The notes beneath the pieces are model-generated. The model was given only the letters and a program-made list of their open reading frames with translations. It was not told where the DNA came from and searched no databases. A DNA stretch of 31,999 nucleotides, taken from contig JBLNCA010000050.1 of NCBI GenBank assembly GCA_050260375.1, positions 1 through 31,999 on the forward strand, in the 5' to 3' direction. The translations under genes were made by a program, and so were the position numbers. Of the stretch, positions 16,604 to 24,807 are shown one piece after another (positions within the stretch are counted from its first letter, which is position 1; each line of letters begins with the position of its first letter). The stretch is from DTFZ01 sp050260375 (GTDB lineage Bacteria; Bacillota; Clostridia; Christensenellales; SZUA-584).

Positions 16604-17941
16604 TTAGCTTGTACTGCCCGCGGGCGAAACTTCCTCGCTTACGATTACGTCTAACAGCGTCGGCCTTGAGCCGGAAACGAAGAAGCTGTTTACGGGGTCC
16701 GCGAGTATATCGATTATAGTCTGTGCTGAATACGCCACCGACGCCCAAACGCCGTTAAGCGTGATGTTTCGCTTCGCAACTATGAGGTTAAAAGTCGGGC
16801 TTCCCGTAATCTCTATGTCTCCCGAATTTCCTCCCGCGCCGCCGCCCGAGTAAAGTATGCCGTTAGAGCCGCTTGCGCCTACCGTTATCTTGGTCGAGGA
16901 ATATATTATGCCGTGTATGAACGTAGTGCCGCCTTGCGTGGTAATAGCGGCGGGGGAGAACAGGCTGCCGTGTATCGTGCCCCCGTTCGTGGTTATGCCG
17001 TTTTTGGCAAGTATCGCTCCTACAAGCGTAGCGCTGCCGAAAGTAACGGAACCGTCGCAGATAATATTGCCGTATACGTTTCCTCCCGCTATAGTGACGT
17101 TACCCCGGCAATATATATTTCCGTGAACTTCTATGTTGGATCTGAAGCTCGTGCAGTAGACGTCTCCGTAATGGGTTCCGCCCGTCAAGTTAACGTCGCC
17201 CTGTTCCGTTACGCCCGCCGGCACGGTATACGAGGGGTACTTAAGGTTATCGTTAATAGTCAATCCTATGTTCGGGTCGATTATCGTCTGCCCGCCGTTA
17301 CTGTAATTTATCTGCCATGAATTTTGTATGTTGAGGTTTGCCACGCTTATATTGCTGTTTTTGTTTACATTGATTCCGCTGCCGCTGGGTACGTTCAATG
17401 TTCCTCCGGCAATTACTGCGCTGCCGTTGTTGGGCACGTTCCAAACGCCGCCCGCGTTAACGTCCACACGCCTGATTTTAACCGAGCCGTTCACTTTATA
17501 CTTCATGTCTTTAGGCGCTGTCGCGGTACAGGAAACGAGATACGTACACTCGTTCTTGTCGGGGTCGAACGCGCCTTTGGTAAATGATGTAGAGGTTATA
17601 ACGCCGGATATCGACGGCTCTTTAAACCGGCTCTGCGCGTTGTTGTATATGCCGTCAAAGAAGTTGTTGTACAGCTGAGTGTAAGTCGTGCCCTGCGCCT
17701 GAAGCATAGCGTTGTAGTAATCTGCGGCTTCGGACTTGATCTGTTCAATCGCACTGTTCACGCCCGACGCTGCCGCGTAATACGCGTCGTTGTTGGCTGC
17801 GTCGGCGACGGTAACATTGAGGTTGCCCATAGAGACGGTTATCAGCGCAAGCCCGAGGCATACAAGCAGCGTCATCGTAACGAGCGCCATAATGATCGCC
17901 GAGCCGCGGGTATTCTTTTTAACAAAACACAATCTTTTCAT
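16604..17941 (-). CDS. PilX/GspK-like prepilin with a glycine-rich solenoid domain
   Basis: A 445-residue protein. Its N-terminus (13 residues ending RG, then SAIIMALVTMTLLVCLGLAL) resembles PilX/GspK prepilins: a basic leader, possible cleavage after Gly13, a hydrophobic helix, and no Glu at mature position 5, as in GspK-type tip subunits. A helical stretch (YYAAASGVNSAIEQ) follows. From about residue 170 to 400 it is a chain of short G-N/D-V/I-type beta repeats (for example GNVYGNIICDGSV, GTIHGSLFSPAAI) suggesting a beta-solenoid like bactofilin or polymer-forming domains. The inferred role is a modular tip pilin or surface adhesin. An upstream TTG opens the frame, but GGGGTG favours ATG 17939-17941. 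It lies inside the pil operon. Confidence 0.7.
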   Translation of the reverse strand: MKRLCFVKKNTRGSAIIMALVTMTLLVCLGLALITVSMGNLNVTVADAANNDAYYAAASGVNSAIEQIKSEAADYYNAMLQAQGTTYTQLYNNFFDGIYNNAQSRFKEPSISGVITSTSFTKGAFDPDKNECTYLVSCTATAPKDMKYKVNGSVKIRRVDVNAGGVWNVPNNGSAVIAGGTLNVPSGSGINVNKNSNISVANLNIQNSWQINYSNGGQTIIDPNIGLTINDNLKYPSYTVPAGVTEQGDVNLTGGTHYGDVYCTSFRSNIEVHGNIYCRGNVTIAGGNVYGNIICDGSVTFGSATLVGAILAKNGITTNGGTIHGSLFSPAAITTQGGTTFIHGIIYSSTKITVGASGSNGILYSGGGAGGNSGDIEITGSPTFNLIVAKRNITLNGVWASVAYSAQTIIDILADPVNSFFVSGSRPTLLDVIVSEEVSPAGSTS

Positions 17942-17954
17942 CAAATTTCACCCC

Positions 17955-18356
17955 TTATCCCAAAAGAGATACCGACGTCGATATGCTTTTGCCCGAAACG
18001 CTTTTAAGCCCGATTTCCAGCAAGCCGTCCGTTTTGCTTGCGCTGAACGACGCTATGCCGCTCGCAATTACGGTTCCGTTCCTCGTTATCTTTTCGCCGT
18101 ACAGCCTGTATACGTATGCGCCTATTGTCAATAGACCAGCGTCCGCCGTTACCTGGTCCGCTTTCGTGAGCCTTGACTTGTTCGTTATGTCGGAGAGCAC
18201 CTGCCTTAAGCTTGTCTGCTCGTCCGCCGATTTGGATTCAGCAACATAAAGGTTGAACCCCTGGCCGAAAAAGGAATACATCAACAGTGAAACCGCCCCT
18301 ACAAGGGCGACGACTATGATCATTTCTATCAATGTAAATCCTTTTCTGTTCTTCAT
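17955..18356 (-). CDS. Type IV minor pilin (PilW/GspJ-like position)
   Basis: A 133-residue prepilin. The six-residue leader MKNRKG is followed by the mature N-terminus FTLIEMIIVVALVGAVSLLM, with Phe1 and Glu5, the exact class III signal for PilD. The helix continues to about residue 55, and a small beta-rich head follows (LTIGAYVYRLYGEKITRNGT through GLLEIGLKSVSG). The fold resembles the GspH/J group, but the class cannot be settled by eye. It lies three bases after the preceding minor pilin and 13 bases before the PilX-like gene, which fits an initiation complex of minor pilins. Confidence 0.85.
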   Translation of the reverse strand: MKNRKGFTLIEMIIVVALVGAVSLLMYSFFGQGFNLYVAESKSADEQTSLRQVLSDITNKSRLTKADQVTADAGLLTIGAYVYRLYGEKITRNGTVIASGIASFSASKTDGLLEIGLKSVSGKSISTSVSLLG

Positions 18357-18359
18357 AGC

Positions 18360-19091
18360 CTACCAGTTCCTGATATGTATATAGCTTTCCGAGAAAGCCA
18401 CTTCTTTTGAGGACGAGTCGTAAACGCTTGCCTTTACGTACACAAGCGACTTATCGCCTATAATATTGTTCGTATACGTCTCCTGCGAGCCCGTTCCGTT
18501 TATCGTTATATCGTTTTTAATAAGCTCTTTGCAGTAATAAGCCGCTTTGCAGTTAGTGCCTAGCGTTATCGTTGCTTTTGTATCCGCGGGTTTTTTTGTA
18601 GCGTTTATTACAATAGAGCAATAATCGTAGCCCGCGTTTCCCGTAAGCGTAACCGACCCACCTTTAAAAGTGTAATTGCTGCCCGATAAACTCATGGATA
18701 TAGTTGAGGGCAGGCTGGCAAAGAAGCTCCATTTGCCGTCAGGCATCACGGCGAGCATTGTGCCGTCGCTGCTTAAGTTAATGTGCGCAAAGCCGCACGC
18801 GCTGCCGAAAGGCGACGTGCCGTAAGGCTTTATTACCGCGGACAGCCTGTAATTTCCCACTGCGGCGCCGGAGGGCCTGTTTTCAAGAGCCTGCTTATAT
18901 ATCGCTCCGTCCAGCTTTTCTATGTAGTCCTGCGCAATATAGTTTGCGTTCAATACGTCGGCCGACGCTTTATCCGTCTTTATCGACTGCACGAACACGG
19001 AAAAAAGCGGCAGCGCAATAGCCGCGAAAATCGCGATGGATACTATAACTTCGACCAGCGTTAAGCCCCGTGTTTCCCGCAGCTTTTTCAT
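18360..19091 (-). CDS. Type IV minor pilin (PilV/GspI-like position)
   Basis: A 243-residue prepilin. The leader MKKLRETRG is followed by LTLVEVIVSIAIFAAIALPL, with Glu5 present and Leu instead of Phe at mature position 1. A long head (about 60-243) has several beta segments, and two cysteines near 180-187 (TNCKAAYYCKEL) could form a disulfide outside the cell. It starts three bases after pilD, and the next minor pilin begins three bases after its stop. The role is inferred as a minor pilin that primes or decorates the pilus. Confidence 0.85.
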   Translation of the reverse strand: MKKLRETRGLTLVEVIVSIAIFAAIALPLFSVFVQSIKTDKASADVLNANYIAQDYIEKLDGAIYKQALENRPSGAAVGNYRLSAVIKPYGTSPFGSACGFAHINLSSDGTMLAVMPDGKWSFFASLPSTISMSLSGSNYTFKGGSVTLTGNAGYDYCSIVINATKKPADTKATITLGTNCKAAYYCKELIKNDITINGTGSQETYTNNIIGDKSLVYVKASVYDSSSKEVAFSESYIHIRNW

Positions 19092-19094
19092 ACG

Positions 19095-19874
19095 TTATAT
19101 CAGCCCCAGATACCAGTTAATGAGTTCGTTGCCGAAGAAAACGCTGGCCGTAATGCCGAGCGCCAGAAAAGGCCCGAACGGCATCGCGTCTTCCCGCTTC
19201 CTGCTGCCGGTTAACAGCAGTATCACTCCGAATATCGCGCCGCTGATTATGCCTATAGCATAAGATGTTATGACTAGCTTCCAGCCTATAACGAGCCCGG
19301 CCGCTGCCATCAGCTTTACATCGCCGCCTCCGAACGCTTCTTTTTTAAGTATAAGCTGACAAAGTAACGCTATCAGCAGCAGCGGCAGCCCGCCAGCGAA
19401 CATGCCAATCACGTAGCTTGTCCAGCTTCCGAAAACGCCGGTGAATATCGCAGCGGCAAGTTGTATGGCTCCTAAAACGAGCAGCGCGATAATAAGCCCG
19501 TTGGGTATCTCCATATGCCGCCAGTCGATAAGCGCAACCACTATGAGTATGGAAACGAGCGCGGCGTTAACCGGCAGCTGCCACGCAAGACCGAATTTTA
19601 CGTACAAAAGCAGGAACAAAGCTCCTGCCATAAGCTCCACCAGCGGATATTGTGCCGATATCCTTTTGCCGCAATGCCTGCACTTGCCACGCAGGAAAAT
19701 ATAGCTGAATACCGGCACAAGATCGCGGGCTGTAAGCTGTGTTCCGCACGCGGGGCAGGAGGAGGGCCCCGTGATGATAGACCTGCTTTCGGGCAGCCTC
19801 AATATGCAGACGTTAAGAAAGCTGCCTATTATCATGCCGAACAGAAAAACGCATATACCAAAAAACAATTCCAT
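19095..19874 (-). CDS. pilD: Type IV prepilin peptidase / N-methyltransferase
   Basis: A 259-residue polytopic membrane enzyme that cleaves prepilin leaders and methylates the new N-terminus. The two Asp of the aspartic protease site are Asp117 (ALIDWRHMEIPNG) and Asp185 (FGGGDVKLMAA). The methyltransferase loop has two CxxC pairs (Cys40/43 and Cys65/68), as in the zinc-binding full-length form. About seven to eight hydrophobic segments are visible. The frame opens 13 codons earlier, but ATG 19872-19874 with AAGGG seven bases upstream gives the family's usual start (MELFFGICVF). The pilA terminator lies upstream, so it needs read-through or its own weak promoter (TATATT-like, about 19890-19900). 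Confidence 0.95.
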   Translation of the reverse strand: MELFFGICVFLFGMIIGSFLNVCILRLPESRSIITGPSSCPACGTQLTARDLVPVFSYIFLRGKCRHCGKRISAQYPLVELMAGALFLLLYVKFGLAWQLPVNAALVSILIVVALIDWRHMEIPNGLIIALLVLGAIQLAAAIFTGVFGSWTSYVIGMFAGGLPLLLIALLCQLILKKEAFGGGDVKLMAAAGLVIGWKLVITSYAIGIISGAIFGVILLLTGSRKREDAMPFGPFLALGITASVFFGNELINWYLGLI

Positions 19875-19963
19875 ATTGTATGCCCTTAAGATTACTATAA
19901 TAATATATAACACTTATAGAGCGGGCATAAACAAGGTTTATGTATAATTCGACGAAAAATAAG

Positions 19964-19993
19964 AAAGAGTGAAAGATGAATCTTTCACTCTTT
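19964..19993. terminator. Strong terminator after pilA
   Basis: A perfect 13-bp stem, AAAGAGTGAAAGA (19964-19976) with TCTTTCACTCTTT (19981-19993), and a four-base loop TGAA. T-rich tracts follow on both strands. It lies 16 bases after the pilA stop and would end a short, abundant pilA mRNA. Confidence 0.8.
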
Positions 19994-20009
19994 TTATACA
20001 TGTGTTTTA

Positions 20010-20405
20010 TCAGGTTGATGATGGTGACGCCGTTTCCTCTTTTATTGATGCAGCTCCATCAGAAGTAATTGATATCTTAGCCATAGCAAGGGCAGCATCT
20101 TTTGTCGTCAACGAGCCGGGCCACCATGTGCCAAGCGCGCTTTTTAACGTAGCTGCGCCTGTTTCGGAAGCAGTAATGCTCGTAATTTTCGTACCGCCAG
20201 AACCCGTATCTACAAGAGTATTGTACGCGTTAATTGACGAAACGAGAGTCCTCGCATTAGCCAAAACAACAGTGTTGTTTGCATTTTCCGTTACGCCGAT
20301 AAAGCTCGGTATCGCTATCGCCGCAAGTATAGCCAGTATCGCGATTACGACTATAAGCTCGATGAGCGTGAAGCCTTTCCGGTTTTTTCTTGAGAACATG
20401 TTCAT
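20010..20405 (-). CDS. pilA: Major type IV pilin
   Basis: A 131-residue prepilin. The 11-residue leader ending RKG precedes FTLIELIVVIAILAILAAIA, the canonical type IVa N-terminus with Phe1 and Glu5. The mature protein is about 120 residues, short for the family, and has no cysteine, so the head is not held by a disulfide. The tail is rich in Ser, Thr and Ala. AGGAG lies seven bases before the ATG. It has its own predicted promoter and its own strong terminator, which fits a major subunit needed in far larger amounts than the machinery. Confidence 0.93.
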   Translation of the reverse strand: MNMFSRKNRKGFTLIELIVVIAILAILAAIAIPSFIGVTENANNTVVLANARTLVSSINAYNTLVDTGSGGTKITSITASETGAATLKSALGTWWPGSLTTKDAALAMAKISITSDGAASIKEETASPSST

Positions 20406-20434
20406 ATTATATCTCCTTTAGTGTGAATAAAGTT

Positions 20435-20464
20435 TATATATACATATATAAACAGAATTATCAA
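20435..20464 (-). promoter_or_regulatory. Possible pilA promoter
   Basis: In the 85-base gap between pilC and pilA, on the minus strand, -35 TTGATA (20459-20464) and -10 TATATA (20435-20440) are 18 bases apart. An alternative -10 lies two bases upstream (16-base spacer). The TATATA-rich region makes the exact -10 uncertain. Confidence 0.45.
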
Positions 20465-20490
20465 ACTGAAACATTACGGCAAAATATTTT

Positions 20491-21705
20491 TCAGGCTACG
20501 CTCTGATACAGTTCAAACATGGGCAATATTACGGACAGTATTATGAACAGCACCATAACCGCCACTATAACGAGCAATATCGGCTGTATGAGCGCCGTAA
20601 CCTTCGATATTGCGGAATCAGCCTCCTCCTCGAAATATGACGCGGCTTTTTCCAGCATGTCGTCTAGCGTGCCCGATTCTTCGCCTATCTTTGTCATGTG
20701 CATAAGCATGCTGGGAAATAGGCCCGCCGCTTTAATAGACTGGTGCAGCGTATGTCCCTGCTTTATGCTGTCCTCAACGTCGAGCAGCTTGTCTTCGGCA
20801 AGCTTGTTGGCAACGACCCTCGACGCTATCTTTATAGACTGCGTAAGCGTTATGCCCGAGCTCGTAAGCGTGGCGAGCGCCCTTGCAAGGCGCGCGGTGA
20901 GTATGCGAAGGCTCGCCTTTCCTATTACGGGGGCCTTCAGCTTTATCGTGTCCAGCTGAAGCCTGCCCGCCTTGGAGGACTTTAAAAGCCTGAAAAGCGC
21001 GTAAATCACAGCAAGCCCTATAAGTATGAACATCCACCCTTCCGATATGCCCTTGCTAAGCGACAATACGAACTTCGTTATTCCGGGCAGCTCCTTGCCC
21101 GTGCTCTCGAATATCGCGGTAAACTTAGGCACGACGAAAAGCAGCAAAAACACCACGACGAGCAGCGCAACGCAGCATACGATAACGGGGTACATCATCG
21201 CCGATTTTATTTTCTTTGAAATCTGGTTCTCTTTTTCGAATTGCGTAGCGAGCCTCTTCAGCGATAAATCGAGCGTGCCGCTTACCTCGCCCGCTTCTAT
21301 CATCTTTATCATCATAGTGGGCAGCGCGCGTTCATGCGACGAGAAGGCGTCGGAAAGGCTCCTGCCGCGCTGGAGGTCTTCCTCGACGCTTAACACTATT
21401 TTCTTCAGCATTTTGTTTTCAATCTGCTCGCCGAGTATCGAGAGCGCCTGTATCAGCGGCACTCCTGCCTTGAGTATGCTCGCGAACTGCGTGCAGAATA
21501 CGGCAAGCACCTTCTTTGGTATCTTTGCCGACCCTAAGGTTATGTCTATCGACGCATTGGGGTTCGCTTCGGTAAGCTCGATTAGATAAAGCGACTTTGC
21601 CCTGAGTGCGCTTATAACGGCTTTTTTGTCGTTAGCTTCTATTATTCCTTCCAGCGTCTGCCCGGCCTTGTTCGCCGCCTTGTATAGATATTTAATGTCT
21701 ATCAC
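20491..21705 (-). CDS. pilC: Type IV pilus inner-membrane platform protein PilC
   Basis: A 404-residue GspF/PilC platform protein with two copies of the T2SSF domain (about 70-190 and 270-395) and three membrane segments (about 170-190, 220-240 and 375-398). LAVFCTQFASILKAGVPLIQALSIL and its counterpart in the second half are the family signature. It couples the PilB/PilT motors to pilin insertion. The frame opens with GTG, but that GTG is part of the AGGGGTGAT that would be the ribosome binding site, so a rare ATT three codons downstream (giving MKYLYKAANKAG, a typical PilC start) is possible. The gene begins 16 bases after pilT. Confidence 0.94.
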   Translation of the reverse strand: MIDIKYLYKAANKAGQTLEGIIEANDKKAVISALRAKSLYLIELTEANPNASIDITLGSAKIPKKVLAVFCTQFASILKAGVPLIQALSILGEQIENKMLKKIVLSVEEDLQRGRSLSDAFSSHERALPTMMIKMIEAGEVSGTLDLSLKRLATQFEKENQISKKIKSAMMYPVIVCCVALLVVVFLLLFVVPKFTAIFESTGKELPGITKFVLSLSKGISEGWMFILIGLAVIYALFRLLKSSKAGRLQLDTIKLKAPVIGKASLRILTARLARALATLTSSGITLTQSIKIASRVVANKLAEDKLLDVEDSIKQGHTLHQSIKAAGLFPSMLMHMTKIGEESGTLDDMLEKAASYFEEEADSAISKVTALIQPILLVIVAVMVLFIILSVILPMFELYQSVA

Positions 21706-21721
21706 CCCTAAAAGCGTTTGT

Positions 21722-22771
21722 TTAAAGCAGTGTGGATATATAGTTCCTGTCTATGCAGTAGGAGAGCGCCGTCTCCCTTGTTATGCGCCCCGTTTTATAC
21801 AGGTTTGCAAGCGCGTTGTCCATCAGCTGCATGCCGCTGCCCGAAGCGGCCTGCATAGCGCTCGCTACCTGATGCACCTTGTTCTCGCGAATAAGGTTGC
21901 GTATCGCCGAATTCGCGACCAGCGTTTCCACCGCGACTACGCGGCTCTTGCCGTCCGTGCTCAGCACGAGCTGCTGCGAAACTATGCCTACGAGCGTCAT
22001 AGAGAGCTGCATGCGTATCTGCTGCTGCTGGTACGGCGGAAACACGTCTATTATGCGGTCTATCGTCTTGGCAGCGCCCGTCGTGTGCAGCGACGACATC
22101 ACAAGGTGGCCCGTCTCCGCTGCCGTTATAGCTATGCTTATAGTCTCCAAATCTCTCATTTCGCCGACGAGTATTATGTCGGGGTCCTGCCGCAATGCGG
22201 CGCGCAGCGCCACCGAAAAGTCCTTTGAATCCGCGCCTATCTCGCGCTGGTTGACGATGCTTTTTTTGTGCCTGTGAAGGTACTCTATAGGGTCCTCAAG
22301 CGTTATTATGTGCCGCTTGCGCGTGCTGTTGATAAGATCTATCATCGAAGCAAGCGTCGTCGATTTGCCGCTACCCGTCGGGCCTGTAACGAGTATCAGC
22401 CCCCTTGTATAATTGCACAGCGAGCTGACTATGGGGGGGAGTCCGAGTTCGTTGATATCGGGAGGCATGCTTTTTATCAGGCGCAGCGCTATTGCTATGC
22501 TCTGGCGTTGCATGAAAGCATTTACGCGGAACCGGTATTTGCCGGGCACGGATATTGCAAAGTCGCACTCGCCTTTGTCCTTAAGCGTGTTCCACTGTGC
22601 GTCGTTCATTATCTCCCTTGCGAACTCCTCCGACATATCGGACGTTACAACGGTATCGCACGCAGGTCGCAAGTCGCCGCCGACGCGGAGCATTGGGGGG
22701 ATGCCGGGCGAGATGTGCAGGTCCGAAGCGTCCATCTGCGCCGCGCTTTCGAGCAGCATCCTTATGTTCAT
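21722..22771 (-). CDS. pilT: Type IV pilus retraction ATPase PilT
   Basis: PilT (349 residues) depolymerises the pilus, powering twitching motility and DNA uptake. Visible are the N-terminal PAS-like domain (MDASDLHISPGIPPMLRVGG), Walker A GPTGSGKST (130-138), the Asp box IITLEDPIEY, Walker B DPDIILVGEMRD (196-207), the His box GHLVMSSLHT (221-230), and the retraction motif AIRNLIRE near residue 290 that separates PilT from PilB. It overlaps pilB by four bases (ATGA). Its place inside the main operon means retraction is made together with extension. Confidence 0.96.
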   Translation of the reverse strand: MNIRMLLESAAQMDASDLHISPGIPPMLRVGGDLRPACDTVVTSDMSEEFAREIMNDAQWNTLKDKGECDFAISVPGKYRFRVNAFMQRQSIAIALRLIKSMPPDINELGLPPIVSSLCNYTRGLILVTGPTGSGKSTTLASMIDLINSTRKRHIITLEDPIEYLHRHKKSIVNQREIGADSKDFSVALRAALRQDPDIILVGEMRDLETISIAITAAETGHLVMSSLHTTGAAKTIDRIIDVFPPYQQQQIRMQLSMTLVGIVSQQLVLSTDGKSRVVAVETLVANSAIRNLIRENKVHQVASAMQAASGSGMQLMDNALANLYKTGRITRETALSYCIDRNYISTLL

Positions 22772-24465
22772 TGCGTTTCTCCTTTATTTGAATAAGAAGT
22801 CCTTATTACTTCCTGAATTGTCGTCTCGCCTTTTCCCATCAGCGATATGCATTCCGCTGCGAGTGTGCTCATATGCTGCTTGGATATCGCGTAGTCGCGT
22901 ATCTCGTCCACCGTCGCGCCGTTTGTCATCATGTCGCGCACTTCGCGGTCTATTACGAGTATTTCATGCACGGCCGTCCTGCCCTTGTAGCCTGTGTTGT
23001 TGCAGTTCGCGCAGCCTTTGCCGATAAATATGTCCTTGTTGTAAGACGGGGGAAGGCCGGCGGCGCTCAGCTCGAACTTGCTTGGAGTATACTTGGTCTT
23101 GCACGAAGGGCATATCTTGCGCACCAGCCGCTGCGAGAGTATGCCCACCAGCGAAGCCGCGAGCATATACGGCGGCACGCCCATGTCAACAAGCCGGGAT
23201 ATAGTTCCCGGCGCGTCGTTTGTATGTATCGTGGAGAGCACGAGATGGCCAGTTATCGCGGCGCGTATCGCTATGTCCACCGTTTCCTGGTCCCTTATCT
23301 CGCCTATCATTATTATGTCGGGGTCCTGCCTCAATATCGAGCGCAGCCCTGTGGAAAACGTAAGCCCAGCTTTAGTGTTGACCTGCACCTGGTTGATGCC
23401 CTCTATCGAATATTCTACGGGGTCCTCGACTGTAATTATGTTTTCCGAGGTCTTGTTAAGCTCGCTGAGCATTGCGTATAGCGTAGTCGATTTGCCGCTG
23501 CCCGTCGGTCCCGTTATCAGTATTATGCCGTGCGGGTTGCTGATAAGCGAATTGAACTTCTTTATGTTTTCTTTGGAAAATCCAAGCTGGTCCTTCGATA
23601 TCAAAAAGTTTTGCTTGTCAAGAAGCCGCATTACTACCTTTTCGCCGTGCACCGTGGGCAGTGAGGACATACGCACGTCTATTTCGTTGCCGCCCACAAC
23701 GAGCTTGTAGCGCCCGTCCTGCGGCAGGCGTTTTTCCGCTATGTCCATATTGCCTATTATCTTCAGCCTTGTTATAACGGCGGACTGCGCCTTTTTGGGT
23801 ATAGTGAGTACCGGCAGCAGCTGCCCGTCTATCCTCATGCGCACCCTTACGTTGCTGGGGCCGGGCTCTATGTGTATGTCGCTCGCCTTTGCCTTTACAG
23901 CCTGCTCGAATATGGAGTTAACGAGCCGCACAATAGGCGCGTTAGATATGTCGGTATTTAAGTCGTCTTCGTCGTCCTTGTTGCCCGAAGCGCTCTCTTC
24001 GGAAAGCTCCTTAATTGCAGTCTCGGCGTTTTCTATGCCGTAAAGCTTGTTTATCGCTGCTTCTATGGCCTGCTCGGAAGCAATCCTTGGTATTATCTCC
24101 ATGCCGGATACCACGCGCGCGTCCTCAAGCGCAATAAAGTCGAGAGCGTCTTCCATCGCTATGTAAAGCGAATTGTTCTCTACTTTAATAGGCACCATCT
24201 GATGCTTACGCGCAAGCGCTACCGGTATGTATTTAGCGAGCTTGGGGGAAAGCGTCATCGTTTCAAGGTTGACGGACGGTATGCCAAGCTGAAACTCGAG
24301 TATCTCCATGAGCTGCTGCTCGGTGACGTACCCTTTCGCTTTCAGTATCTTGCCAAGCTGCTCGCCCGTATTCTTTTGTTCTTTCAGGCATTCGTCAAGC
24401 TGCTCGTGCGTTATCATCCCTATGTCTATAAGCAGCGCCCCAAGGTATCTTCTCTTAATAGCCAT
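22768..24465 (-). CDS. pilB: Type IV pilus extension ATPase PilB
   Basis: PilB/GspE (565 residues). An N-terminal MshEN-type domain (about 1-140, LGALLIDIGMITHEQLDECL) often binds cyclic-di-GMP in this family, though I have not confirmed the binding residues. The ATPase follows: Walker A GPTGSGKST (319-327), Asp box IITVEDPVEY (343-352), Walker B DPDIIMIGEIRD (381-392), His box GHLVLSTIHT (406-415). A zinc site has Cys452, Cys455, Cys485 and Cys488. The ribosome binding site is weak (AGG about 12 bases upstream). Three hairpin repeats end 20 bases before the ATG. It is the first gene of the pil operon. Confidence 0.96.
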   Translation of the reverse strand: MAIKRRYLGALLIDIGMITHEQLDECLKEQKNTGEQLGKILKAKGYVTEQQLMEILEFQLGIPSVNLETMTLSPKLAKYIPVALARKHQMVPIKVENNSLYIAMEDALDFIALEDARVVSGMEIIPRIASEQAIEAAINKLYGIENAETAIKELSEESASGNKDDEDDLNTDISNAPIVRLVNSIFEQAVKAKASDIHIEPGPSNVRVRMRIDGQLLPVLTIPKKAQSAVITRLKIIGNMDIAEKRLPQDGRYKLVVGGNEIDVRMSSLPTVHGEKVVMRLLDKQNFLISKDQLGFSKENIKKFNSLISNPHGIILITGPTGSGKSTTLYAMLSELNKTSENIITVEDPVEYSIEGINQVQVNTKAGLTFSTGLRSILRQDPDIIMIGEIRDQETVDIAIRAAITGHLVLSTIHTNDAPGTISRLVDMGVPPYMLAASLVGILSQRLVRKICPSCKTKYTPSKFELSAAGLPPSYNKDIFIGKGCANCNNTGYKGRTAVHEILVIDREVRDMMTNGATVDEIRDYAISKQHMSTLAAECISLMGKGETTIQEVIRTSYSNKGETQ

Positions 24466-24484
24466 ATATACACAAACCTATAAA

Positions 24485-24609
24485 CACCCCATTGAGCCTC
24501 ACGGTTCACTGGGGACCCCGTTTTTACACCCCATTGAGCCTCACGGCTCACTGGGGACCCCGCTTTTTCACCCCATTGAGCCTCACGGCTCACTGGGGAC
24601 CCCGTTTTT
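24485..24609. repeat. Three tandem 42-base hairpin repeats, CGGGGTCCCC family, variant B
   Basis: Units start at 24485, 24527 and 24569. Each has CCCCATTGAGCC, a TCAC loop, GGCTCACTGGGG (one mismatch in the 12-bp stem; unit 1 has GGTTCAC), then ACCCCG and a T-run. Read on the minus strand the ends (CGGGGTCCCC, GGGGTG) and loop (CGTGAG) match the element at 124-159, whose stem differs. Degenerate pieces (TCTGGCCTCACGGC, TCTGGCCTCCGGT) follow to about 24670. The array lies in the 342-base gap between pilB and the lipoprotein gene, inside the predicted pilB leader. Confidence 0.85.
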
Positions 24610-24644
24610 ATTTCATCTGGCCTCACGGCATTAACAGTCATATG

Positions 24645-24673
24645 ATAATATAAACATTCTGGCCTCCGGTAAA
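24645..24673 (-). promoter_or_regulatory. Predicted pil operon promoter
   Basis: On the minus strand, -35 TTTACC (24668-24673), a 17-base spacer and -10 TATTAT (24645-24650). Transcription would begin near 24638, giving a leader of about 170 bases that includes all three hairpin repeats. Confidence 0.5.
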
Positions 24674-24720
24674 ACATAATAAGGCGTTGTGGCGATAAAA
24701 AATCCTATGCAACGTTTTGC

Positions 24721-24749
24721 TTTACATGGCGGCGCCTTTTATGTATACT
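24721..24749 (+). promoter_or_regulatory. Predicted promoter of the lipoprotein gene
   Basis: -35 TTTACA (24721-24726), a 17-base spacer and -10 TATACT (24744-24749), each one base from consensus. A small stem (AGCCGC/GCGGCT) lies in the leader near 24756-24777. Confidence 0.65.
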
Positions 24750-24807
24750 TGTGTAAGCCGCTTAATTTACCGCGGCTGTATGAAGACTCATTTTTCAGAG
24801 GTAATAT

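Noticed and set aside
14254..24465. Operon considered as a type II secretion system
   Set aside because: A dedicated PilT retraction ATPase with AIRNLIRE and PilM/N/O are present, and a secretin and GspC/GspD-type parts are absent.
24485..24609. Three direct repeats considered as a short CRISPR array
   Set aside because: The 42-base units are directly adjacent apart from short T-rich joints, so there are no unique spacers, and no cas gene is present.
24485..24609. Hairpins followed by T-runs on the plus strand considered as rho-independent terminators
   Set aside because: The T-run does not follow the stem directly (ACCCCG intervenes), and no plus-strand gene ends upstream of them.
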